From Hyphomicrobium sp. (lineage in GTDB: Bacteria > Pseudomonadota > Alphaproteobacteria > Rhizobiales > Hyphomicrobiaceae): DNA of 64,000 nucleotides. The notes beneath the pieces were generated by a model. The model did not search any database. It had not been told where the DNA came from and was given only the letters and a program-made list of their open reading frames with translations. Each line of letters starts with the position of its first letter. Positions within the stretch are counted from its first letter, which is position 1. The position numbers and the translations under genes were made by a program. Where the stretch lies: the NCBI RefSeq assembly GCF_019753045.1, contig NZ_JAIELN010000002.1, positions 310,001 to 374,000 of the forward strand, in the 5' to 3' direction. Below, piece after piece: positions 20,971-28,976 of the stretch.

Positions 20971-21000
20971 CAAAGTGCGCGGCGGTGGCCGCGCACTTTG
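20971..21000. terminator. 30-nt perfect hairpin between dsbA-like gene and aroQ
   Basis: CAAAGTGCGCGGC and GCCGCGCACTTTG form a perfect 13-bp stem around GGTG. It lies 55 bases past the end of the DsbA-like gene and about 80 bases before aroQ. A terminator for the DsbA-like transcript is the likeliest reading, though no U-tract follows on that strand. Confidence 0.5.
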
Positions 21001-21054
21001 ACGTGCAAAATATGGTAACTAGCTGCGACAACTCGATATTTCGAGCGGGCAGGC

Positions 21055-21912
21055 TCAGCAGGTTGGGCACTTGTTCTTGCGGAAATCCGTAACAAGCGTT
21101 TCGAGCTGTTCGTGCAGGTCCTCCGGCGCACCCGGTATCGATTTGTCGCCGACGAGGAAGTGCGGTGTGCCGTTGACGCCCATGGCCTTGGCCAACTTCA
21201 ACATTTCCAAAAGCTCGTTCTTCACCTCATCGCTTGCCATGTCGGTTTTGAACTTGCCCATGTCGAGGCCAAGAGATTCCGCGACCTTCAATGCCGACGC
21301 CTCATTGGCCTGCCCCTTGGAGCCGAGCATGGCCTGGTGGAATTCCCAATATTTGCCCTGCCGCTTGGCTGCGAGTGCCGCCTTCGCGGCCTCTTCCGAG
21401 CCCTTCGACAGGATGGGAAGTTCTTTGAAGACGACGCGCACATTCTTGTCGCCGGCGATCAGCTTCTGCACTTCAGGAAGTCCGTGCTTGCAGTAGCCGC
21501 AGTTGAAATCGAAGAATTCGACAACCGTGATGTCGCCATCGGGGTTGCCCGCAACCGAGCTGTTCGGGGCGCGAAAGATCGATTTGGCATTTTCGGCCAT
21601 GAACGCCTTGGACCGAGCCTCCTGCTCCTTCGCCGACTTCTCATCGTAGGCGTTCTGAACCTCGAGCATGATTTCCGGGTTCTTGATGAGATAGTCTTTG
21701 ATGATGTCGCCAAGCGCTTTTTTCTGCTCATCCGAGAAAGCGGTTCCGCCCGCCGTCGGAGCGACCGTATCGGCGCGCGCGGCTCCGGACACAAATGGGA
21801 CTGCAGGAGAAAAGGCCGATCCCAGCAGGGCCAATCCGAGCAAGGCTGCGGCGCACCTTTTGCCGGTCGAGGCCAAGTTGAGGGAATTCCAGAATGTGGT
21901 CTTCAGGGTCAT
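21055..21912 (-). CDS. DsbA-family thiol:disulfide oxidoreductase
   Basis: 285 residues, exported (hydrophobic segment about 20-46, cleavage near ARA-DT). A helical N-terminal region (55-115, with LGDIIKDYLIKNPEIMLE) resembles the oligomerisation part of ScsC-like proteins. The thioredoxin fold follows, with active site Cys138-Gly-Tyr-Cys141 in FFDFNCGYCKHGLP and the cis-Pro loop NGTPHFLVG. A second CxxC ends the protein (NKCPTC). It should oxidise or isomerise disulfides in periplasmic proteins. It lies downstream of the M48 protease gene with a 37-base gap, so both could share a transcript. Confidence 0.9.
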   Translation of the reverse strand: MTLKTTFWNSLNLASTGKRCAAALLGLALLGSAFSPAVPFVSGAARADTVAPTAGGTAFSDEQKKALGDIIKDYLIKNPEIMLEVQNAYDEKSAKEQEARSKAFMAENAKSIFRAPNSSVAGNPDGDITVVEFFDFNCGYCKHGLPEVQKLIAGDKNVRVVFKELPILSKGSEEAAKAALAAKRQGKYWEFHQAMLGSKGQANEASALKVAESLGLDMGKFKTDMASDEVKNELLEMLKLAKAMGVNGTPHFLVGDKSIPGAPEDLHEQLETLVTDFRKNKCPTC

Positions 21913-21949
21913 TTGATCTAATCTCGCGTTGGCGCAGACTTAAAGCCGC

Positions 21950-23359
21950 TTAAGTCTGCGGTTTGTAATTGATGATGTCGTCATTTTTCAGCCACTCGGG
22001 TGAACCCGCCCGTAGCTGTAGTTGCGCGCGTTTCGCGAAGAGCTGCGCTTGCTTGACGTTTCCTTCGTAGAAGTAGGCTTGCGCCGTCATGGCGTCGGCT
22101 TCCGGGGACTTGCCCTGCTTATAATATACATTGGCGAGCAGCCTGTAAGCGCGGCCGTTTTCAGAATCGTCTACGAGGGCTTTACGCAATAGCTCCACTG
22201 CTTCCTTTTGCGCCTCGGCGCTGTCGCTACTTTGCAGCGCGGTTGCGAGTTCGACGCGAATTAATGGGCTGTTCGGCGCCAGCTTGAGAGATTGTCGCAG
22301 ACTTGGGATCGCCGCGGTCATTTTTCCAGTCCTCATCAGGAAGTCTGCCTTGAGCTCATGGAAATAGGGATACGACGGATTCTCGCGGATCATCGCTTCG
22401 GTGTCCTGTAAAGCGGCTTCGAGAGCGCCAGGACCACCTTTGAAGAATTTCCCGATCGCCCGCGCATAGCGGGCCGGAAGCGTCGTGTTGCTCTCGGGGT
22501 ATCGGTTGAACACGGTCTGAGGGTTTTCGAGATAGCCCGAAAGCTTCGCCCGCATGAGATCATGGCGGAGCTGCAGAGAGGGCGGATCCTTCTGAGCGAA
22601 GTAAGGGCTCGTCGTCGCGAGTTGGTTCAATCGTGCCAAGCGGTCGACGGAAAGCGGGTGAGATCGCACGAACGGATCCTGAAACTGATCCGTTAGATAT
22701 TCCTGTTCCTTGAATCGCTCGAACGTGTCGAGCATCCCCTTACCGGATTGCTTCGTCGCCGTGAGGTATTGAATGCCGGCTTGGTCCGCAGCCGACTCTT
22801 GCGATCGGCGCTCCGCCAACAGTCCCTTCATGATGACGCTGGTGCCGCCCTGCAGCAGCGCTTGGCCGCCCTGCATTGTCTCGCGGCCGCCGGTACCGCC
22901 TGACACGCCGCCCGCGACCATGGCACCGATGCCGAGAACCTGCGTGAGCAACGCGCGCGTCTGATCCTTCGCGATGCGCGCCCTGAGCGCCGCCATGTGA
23001 CCGCCGGCGATATGACCGCTTTCATGCGCGATAACTCCGATGACCTCGTTCGGAGTGTTCGCCTGCATCAGTGTTCCCGTGTGTACGAACACGTTGCCGC
23101 CATCGAGGACGAACGCGTTGAACGCATCGTTGTTGACGATGCGGACCGTCACTCGGCCGCCACCGAAACCTGCGGCTTGGAAAATGGGTTTGGCATAGTC
23201 CTGCAATAGGGCTTCGATCTCCGCGTCGCGGATGAGCGGAAGGCCTTGAGCGCGAACGCCCACAGTAGACGTCAGGAGCGAGCCGAAAAACACGGCAGCC
23301 ATGAGCAAGCCGCCTTTGGCGGCCGAGAACGCCACAAATGTCCTCGGAAGTTCAGGCAT
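21950..23359 (-). CDS. exported M48 metalloprotease with TPR region (BepA-like)
   Basis: 469 residues with an N-terminal hydrophobic signal (15-37). The zinc motif is HESGH (about 112-116) in GVIAHESGHIAGGHMAAL, with the downstream Glu ligand in ERRSQESAADQAGIQYL. The C-terminal half (about 290-450) contains tetratricopeptide-like helices (for example GRAYRLLANVYYKQGKSPEADAM). The layout matches BepA/YfgC, which checks LptD and outer-membrane protein assembly in the periplasm. The exact role here is inferred from the family. Confidence 0.9.
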   Translation of the reverse strand: MPELPRTFVAFSAAKGGLLMAAVFFGSLLTSTVGVRAQGLPLIRDAEIEALLQDYAKPIFQAAGFGGGRVTVRIVNNDAFNAFVLDGGNVFVHTGTLMQANTPNEVIGVIAHESGHIAGGHMAALRARIAKDQTRALLTQVLGIGAMVAGGVSGGTGGRETMQGGQALLQGGTSVIMKGLLAERRSQESAADQAGIQYLTATKQSGKGMLDTFERFKEQEYLTDQFQDPFVRSHPLSVDRLARLNQLATTSPYFAQKDPPSLQLRHDLMRAKLSGYLENPQTVFNRYPESNTTLPARYARAIGKFFKGGPGALEAALQDTEAMIRENPSYPYFHELKADFLMRTGKMTAAIPSLRQSLKLAPNSPLIRVELATALQSSDSAEAQKEAVELLRKALVDDSENGRAYRLLANVYYKQGKSPEADAMTAQAYFYEGNVKQAQLFAKRAQLQLRAGSPEWLKNDDIINYKPQT

Positions 23360-23580
23360 TGGATGTGCCCCGATCTCGATGAACCTGTCGAGACGCCACG
23401 CGCGGTCAAACTATGCAGCAAGCCCGGCGGGGTCAAATACGACGCAAACGATTACCGCATCAGTCATCACTTTAGGGCATTCGCGTGACAAGTGAGAATA
23501 GCGAAACCCGAATGGACATTATCCAACGCTTTCAGAGCCATCGATCTCTGACGCTCAAGAGTGACGCTCGGCATGAGGAA

Positions 23581-23608
23581 AGAGGCTGAAGCATCTGCTT
23601 CAACCTCT
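23581..23608 (-). terminator. terminator of rne
   Basis: Read on the minus strand just after the rne stop: AGAGGTTGAAGCA pairs with TGCTTCAGCCTCT (13 bp including one G-U), followed by TTTCCTC. A short loop and a weak U-run make a plausible intrinsic terminator. Confidence 0.6.
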
Positions 23609-23616
23609 CCCGATCA

Positions 23617-26600
23617 TTATTCGCCGCTGAGCTTTCTCTGCCACCAGCCCTTGCGCTGCGGAACAGCTTGAGCTTCGGCAGCCGTGCCCTCTGTCTCTTG
23701 GTCCGGCCGAACGACAACGCGCTCGATGCGCGGCTCGCTCGATCCGACTTCGTGACGGCGCCGCAGCGAAGTCACGGGAGCAGCGGGCGCGCTCTCTTCG
23801 GCGACGCGTGGAGCTTCGACAACAGGCGCCTCGATCTTCGTTTCTACAGCCGGAGCAATGACCTCAGGCGCTGCGACAGCCGGAGCAGAAGCCGCGGCTT
23901 CCACCGGTTCTCCTTCTCCTTCGCCCGAGGGCTGGTCTGCAACGTCCCAGATACGGCGCGGCCGATGGCCTCCACCGCTGGATCTGTCGCCCGAACCGGC
24001 AGTCCTGCCCTCTGCTCTGCGAGGGGCTTGTCTTGCCTCAGCGGGTTCGCCGGCCTCAGTACCGTCCTCAACGTCAGCTTCGAACGACTCGACATCGACG
24101 ATGTCAGGCTGCTCTCCACCGTAGCCGACGGCTTCGCTGTCCTCGGTCCTTGGGCTTGAGCCCTCGCGACCACGTTCTCTGCCGCGACGGCCACCGCGGC
24201 GGCCTCTGCGACGGCGCCGGCCCGGCTTGTCGCCGTTCCCTTGCTCTCCGAAGCTCGCGCCGTCCACCGACGGCTGGCCATCTTGATCTTCGTCGTCGCC
24301 GCCACCTGCATCGACATCGTCGTCGCCCTGCGGATGGGGCTGCGCACGGGAATGAGGCTCGGCAGCGATTGCACCTTCGGCATCTCCGCCGCGTGGCTCG
24401 AAAGACTCGCGCTCACGGCCTTCGCCGCGATCCCGTCCGCCACGTCCACGACGACGGCGGCGACGGCCGCGCCGTCCGCCACTTTCGTCGCCCTCACCAC
24501 GGCCGCTGCCTTCGCGGCCGGTGGCTTCTTCGTCGCCGTCATCGGCGCTGGGCGCAATTTCAATCTCGCCACCCTCGAAGGATGGCGCATCTTCTTCGCC
24601 GTCGAAGCCCCAATCCATATTGACGGCCGCGCGCTCGACGCGCCGCACAGGTGCAGCTGCGCCGCCACGTTCGACCGTGAAGTTCGCGCCCTGGACGCGG
24701 TCGCTGCCGAGCACGGTGATCGTGTGGCCGTGACGGACTTCCATATCGGTGACGTAGGCACGTTTGCTGTTCAGGATGTAGAGCGCGACGGCCGGCGTCG
24801 TTGTTGCCGTCAGCGGTCCGGTCGCTCCCGCAGTAATTGCGTCTTCGAGACCGCGGAGCACCGCAAGCGCGATGCTCTCAGTCGAACGGATGATGCCGGT
24901 GCCTTGGCAATGCGGGCACTGCGAGGTCGAGCCCTCAAGCACGCCCGTTCGGAGCCGCTGCCGCGACATTTCCATGAGCCCGAAGTGCGAGATGCGGCCG
25001 AGCTGAATGCGCGCGCGATCGAACCGAAGAGCGTCCTTCAGGCGTCGCTCTACAGCGCGGTTGTTGCGCTTTTCTTCCATGTCGATGAAGTCGATGACGA
25101 TGAGGCCCGCAAGGTCGCGGAGCTTCAACTGCCGGGCGATTTCATCGGCGGCTTCGAGGTTCGTCGCGAGTGCCGTCTCTTCGATCGAGAACTCGCGGGT
25201 CGATTTACCGGAGTTGACGTCGATGGCGACCAGCGCTTCCGTCTGATTGATGACGATGTACCCGCCGGAGCGCAACGTCACCTGCGGCTGGAACATGGCG
25301 TTGAGCTGGCGCTCGACACCGTAGCGCGTGAAGAGGGGCGTCGGGTCCCGGTAGGGAACGACATTCTTCGCGTGGCTCGGCATCAGCATCTTCATGAAGT
25401 CGGCGGCTTCCTGATGCCCCGCTTCACCGGCGACGACGATCTCCTCCACGTCCTTGTTATAAAGATCGCGGATCGACCGTTTGATCAGATCGCCTTCTTC
25501 ATAAACGAGGCTCGGGGCAGTGGACTGCAGCGTCAGTTCGCGAACGCTTTCCCAGAGCCTGAGCAGATATTCGAAGTCGCGCTTGATCTCTTGCTTCGTC
25601 CGCGCAGCACCCGCCGTGCGGATGATGAGCCCCATGCCCTCCGGAACCTCGAGTTCCTGGGCGATGGCTTTGAGCCTGCGGCGATCCTGCGGGTTGGTGA
25701 TCTTGCGCGAGATGCCGCCGCCACGGGCAGTGTTCGGCATCAGAACGGTGTAGCGGCCGGCAAGCGACAGATAGGTGGTGAGAGCGGCGCCCTTGTTGCC
25801 GCGCTCTTCCTTGACGACCTGGACGAGGATGATCTGGCGGCGCTTGATGACTTCCTGGATCTTGTAGCTCCGCGGGCGGCGGCGCTGGCGCTGAGGAGCT
25901 TCCTCGCGATATTCCCGGCCCGAGCCGCCTTCCTCTGCGTCTCCGCCGCGCTCGTCGCGCAAGGCGTGCTGCTCGGAATGGTCGTGGTCGGAGTGATCGT
26001 GGTCCGAGTGATGATGGTGCTCGATATGGTCTTCGTCGTCGGCGTCGCTGCCAGCGTCGCTCTCGTCATGATCGGGCTGATCGTCCTCGTCGCCGGACGC
26101 CTCATCCTGATGAGCGTTTTCGCTCGCGCCAGCCGGGGCATCGTCGGCATCGTTGTCGTTGCGGGCAGCAGGCGGCGCGTCCTGGCGTTCCTTGGCAGGA
26201 AGCTCGGAGCGAACGTCGTCTTCTGAGGTCTGGACGGACGCGGCAACAGTGGTGACCGGTTCCTCGTCTTCGTCGCCGCCGATCTCTTCGATGTGCTCGT
26301 CTTCTTCGACGTCGACGATATGCGCTGTCTCGGCGCCGGATTCATCCGAGCCGTTGTCGCCGAATTCCTCGTCGCCGTTTGGCTCGCCTTCGCTCCCGCG
26401 GGTGGCTTCCGAGCCGCCGCGCGATGCCGATCGCCGCGCAAGCGCTTCTGCGCGCCGGTCGGCGGCAGCTTCGAGTTCGGCTTCGGCAGCTGCTTCCTCG
26501 TCGAGAAGCGCCTGCCGGTCGGCAACCGGGATCTGATAGTAGTCAGGATGGATTTCGTTGAAGGCGAGAAAACCGTGACGGTTCCCGCCGTAGTCTACGA

Positions 26601-26775
26601 ATGCAGCCTGAAGCGACGGCTCAACGCGCGTCACCTTTGCGAGATAGATATTTCCGCGAAGCAGCTTGCGGGCTGCACTTTCGAAGTCGAATTCCTCTAC
26701 CCGGCCATTCCGTTGAACCACGACCCGAGTCTCCTCGGGGTGGGTGGCATCGATGAGCATTTTCGTGTTGGACAT
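23617..26775 (-). CDS. rne: ribonuclease E
   Basis: 1052 residues. Endonuclease that starts mRNA decay and processes rRNA and tRNA. The S1 domain starts at KLLRGNIYLAKVTRVEPSLQAAFVDYG (about 38-63) and is split by a 210-residue acidic insertion (about 92-302) before resuming at QIILVQVVKEERGNKGAALT. Catalytic Asp residues lie in VAIDVNSGKST and LIVIDFIDMEE, and the Zn-link in CPHCQGTG. The C-terminal 400 residues are disordered, alternating acidic stretches with Arg-rich clusters (GRRGRRRRRRGRGG), as expected for a degradosome scaffold. The ATG follows AAGGAA. Insert residues 250-270 are His/Asp-rich. Confidence 0.95.
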   Translation of the reverse strand: MSNTKMLIDATHPEETRVVVQRNGRVEEFDFESAARKLLRGNIYLAKVTRVEPSLQAAFVDYGGNRHGFLAFNEIHPDYYQIPVADRQALLDEEAAAEAELEAAADRRAEALARRSASRGGSEATRGSEGEPNGDEEFGDNGSDESGAETAHIVDVEEDEHIEEIGGDEDEEPVTTVAASVQTSEDDVRSELPAKERQDAPPAARNDNDADDAPAGASENAHQDEASGDEDDQPDHDESDAGSDADDEDHIEHHHHSDHDHSDHDHSEQHALRDERGGDAEEGGSGREYREEAPQRQRRRPRSYKIQEVIKRRQIILVQVVKEERGNKGAALTTYLSLAGRYTVLMPNTARGGGISRKITNPQDRRRLKAIAQELEVPEGMGLIIRTAGAARTKQEIKRDFEYLLRLWESVRELTLQSTAPSLVYEEGDLIKRSIRDLYNKDVEEIVVAGEAGHQEAADFMKMLMPSHAKNVVPYRDPTPLFTRYGVERQLNAMFQPQVTLRSGGYIVINQTEALVAIDVNSGKSTREFSIEETALATNLEAADEIARQLKLRDLAGLIVIDFIDMEEKRNNRAVERRLKDALRFDRARIQLGRISHFGLMEMSRQRLRTGVLEGSTSQCPHCQGTGIIRSTESIALAVLRGLEDAITAGATGPLTATTTPAVALYILNSKRAYVTDMEVRHGHTITVLGSDRVQGANFTVERGGAAAPVRRVERAAVNMDWGFDGEEDAPSFEGGEIEIAPSADDGDEEATGREGSGRGEGDESGGRRGRRRRRRGRGGRDRGEGRERESFEPRGGDAEGAIAAEPHSRAQPHPQGDDDVDAGGGDDEDQDGQPSVDGASFGEQGNGDKPGRRRRRGRRGGRRGRERGREGSSPRTEDSEAVGYGGEQPDIVDVESFEADVEDGTEAGEPAEARQAPRRAEGRTAGSGDRSSGGGHRPRRIWDVADQPSGEGEGEPVEAAASAPAVAAPEVIAPAVETKIEAPVVEAPRVAEESAPAAPVTSLRRRHEVGSSEPRIERVVVRPDQETEGTAAEAQAVPQRKGWWQRKLSGE

Positions 26776-27575
26776 TGCTTATGTTCCTTGGCGCGCCGGG
26801 GCGGCGGCTCGCATCTCGAACCGCAAATAACGGAGCGGATTGCGAGATTCGCGCGGCGGCGCGTGCTTTTGGTTGATGGCGCTGAAAACGTGATTGGGGA
26901 CCGCGCCGCTTTCTGCATCATCCCGGTCCCGCCACTGCGCGAAGCGCGCGCGGGAACGCATAGGGGCGCCGTGTGGACCGAGGTCCGTTGGGCAGCGCCG
27001 TGGTGGATGATGCAAGCTGTCGTCATGGCCTGTCGTGTATTGCCCGGCTGCATGTCCAGAATTGGGGGACGGCCAACCGGGTGAAAAAATTCGACGCCTT
27101 CCGGCATCGCGATGGATCAACAATGGTCGCCCGGCAATCCGCGCTTTTACCCGACTGACAAATCGGGGCGACCGGCACAAAGTCTTAACGCCCCGTCAAA
27201 GAGACCGCCGGGGGTCCCGAAGCCGAGGCCGTACAACCTGCTGAGCGACGTGATACTTCCGTACGCTAGCCTCAAGCAGGTGTCATCCGTGCTCACCTAA
27301 TTACCTGGGAAAGCAGAGTTTTTTGTCTCCGCAGCAGGCCGATCAGGTATCGCAAGCGCCCATTCGACAAACACCAATCTAGGCGTGTGTCTCGAACGCC
27401 ACCGAATACAATTCAAACTGTACGAGGTCGCCCCCGCCCTGGCAAGTGCTATAAACCTAGAGCCGAAACGTCCCCGAGTAGTGTCGATGAGCATTTTATA
27501 ATACGAATGAAAACAAAGATTTAACGATACTCCGGGGACGAGGCGATTGGGGTGACGAGGGAGAGCAATTCGGCG
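26776..27575. other. 800-base intergenic region between rne and the amidase gene
   Basis: No open frame here looks coding. The region must hold the rne leader on the minus strand and the amidase promoter on the plus strand. A TATAAT lies at 27497-27502 about 75 bases before the amidase start, without a good -35. In other bacteria rne is autoregulated through a long structured 5' leader; that a similar leader exists here is inference from length only. Confidence 0.5.
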
Positions 27576-28811
27576 ATGCGCCACCCGGCAGAACTTTTGC
27601 GGAACGCCCTCGCGGCGGCACTAGCCGTACTGTGGACGCTCGCCGGCGTGTCGGCGTACGCGGCCGAGGCGCTGGATGCGCATCTGACCGTTACGGGGCG
27701 GTCTACGATCTTCGAATTGACGATGAGCGAGGGGCTGACCGCTGAAGTCTTCACCCTCGCCAATCCCTACCGCGTCGTCCTCGATCTCCCGGACCTTTCG
27801 TTCCGCCTCGATCCATCGGTCGGCCAAAAAGGGGCGGGGCTCGTTTCCGCATTCCGCTACGGCCAGTTCGCTCAGAGCAAATCGCGGATCGTCATCGACA
27901 CCAAGGGGCCGGTGAAGATCAACTCCGCCACCATGACGAGGCTTAAGGGCACGTCCGCTGTGAAGCTCGCGGTCGCGCTGATGCCGATTGATGCCCAAAC
28001 ATTCGGCGCGGGGACGGGAGCGATGACCCATTCTGCGGCCTACGAGCCGGATGCCGAGCCTGCCACGCCCGACGAGTCCGAAGCGAAGCGCAAACCTCAC
28101 AGCAAGCCCGTGATCGTGATCGACCCCGGACATGGCGGCATCGATCCCGGCGCCATCGGCGCGAACAACGTGACCGAAAAGACCATCGTGCTCGCCGTCG
28201 CGGTTCAGTTGAAGGAAGCAATCACGAAATCGGGCCTTTACGATGTTAAAATGACCCGCGCCGACGACGTCTTCATCTCGCTCGATCACCGGCTGAAGTT
28301 TTCCTCAGATAACGCCGCCGACCTGTTCATTTCGCTTCACGCGGATTCAATCGAGGAAAAAACCGCCAAGGACACGATCCGCGGCGCGACAATTTACACG
28401 CTGTCGAGCCAGGCGTCCGACGAGCAGGCGCGCATCATGGCCGAAAAAGAGAACGCGTCCGATCTCATCGCCGGCATTGAAAACATCGATCGTGGCGGCG
28501 GCGATCAGGTCAAGAACATCCTGATAGATCTGCTCAAGAGAGAGACATCGAACTTTTCGGCAGATTTTTCGCACGTCCTGGCGAAGCGGTTGGGCAAGGC
28601 GATTGCGATGTCGCGCATTCCCCGGCGGTCCGCGGCGTTCAAGGTGCTGAAGCAAACGCACGCGCCCTCGGTGCTTGTGGAATTGGGCTACCTCAGCAAC
28701 CAGACGGATGAGCAGCAGATGTTGACGGCTGAATGGCAATCGAAGGTGGCCGTGGCCATCACCGACGCGGTGCAAATTTACTTCAACAAGAGAACGGCAT
28801 CAAAGCCGTGA
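27576..28811 (+). CDS. N-acetylmuramoyl-L-alanine amidase (AMIN plus Amidase_3)
   Basis: 411 residues from ATG 27576, which has GGGAGAG nine bases upstream (GTG 27552 is the alternative). A signal peptide (about 1-30) is followed by an AMIN domain (about 35-130, with FELTMSEGLTAEVFTLANPYRVVLDLP motif pieces) that targets peptidoglycan. The Amidase_3 catalytic domain (about 180-405) shows VIVIDPGHGGIDPGAIG, LFISLHADS and VLVELGYLSNQ, giving the zinc His and Glu residues. It cleaves the amide between MurNAc and the peptide at division. It is 165 bases upstream of the PBP1A gene in the same direction, a common alphaproteobacterial pair. Confidence 0.94.
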   Translation: MRHPAELLRNALAAALAVLWTLAGVSAYAAEALDAHLTVTGRSTIFELTMSEGLTAEVFTLANPYRVVLDLPDLSFRLDPSVGQKGAGLVSAFRYGQFAQSKSRIVIDTKGPVKINSATMTRLKGTSAVKLAVALMPIDAQTFGAGTGAMTHSAAYEPDAEPATPDESEAKRKPHSKPVIVIDPGHGGIDPGAIGANNVTEKTIVLAVAVQLKEAITKSGLYDVKMTRADDVFISLDHRLKFSSDNAADLFISLHADSIEEKTAKDTIRGATIYTLSSQASDEQARIMAEKENASDLIAGIENIDRGGGDQVKNILIDLLKRETSNFSADFSHVLAKRLGKAIAMSRIPRRSAAFKVLKQTHAPSVLVELGYLSNQTDEQQMLTAEWQSKVAVAITDAVQIYFNKRTASKP

Positions 28812-28976
28812 GGCAACAGGCCGCCGGGACGGGGGAACGGACGACGTGCTGCCACATTCCGTGCTAATGTGCGCAGCCTCTGAGGGTATTGTCATTGTTG
28901 CGGTGCGGCAATAGACGTAGCCCCCGACCCATCGATAAAACTAAGCCAGCGCCAGACTGACGGAATTACGAATTTG

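Noticed and set aside
24241-26226. 661-codon open frame on the plus strand opposite rne
   Set aside because: It mirrors the biased codons of the long acidic and Arg-rich parts of RNase E and resembles no protein; rne is certain on the other strand.
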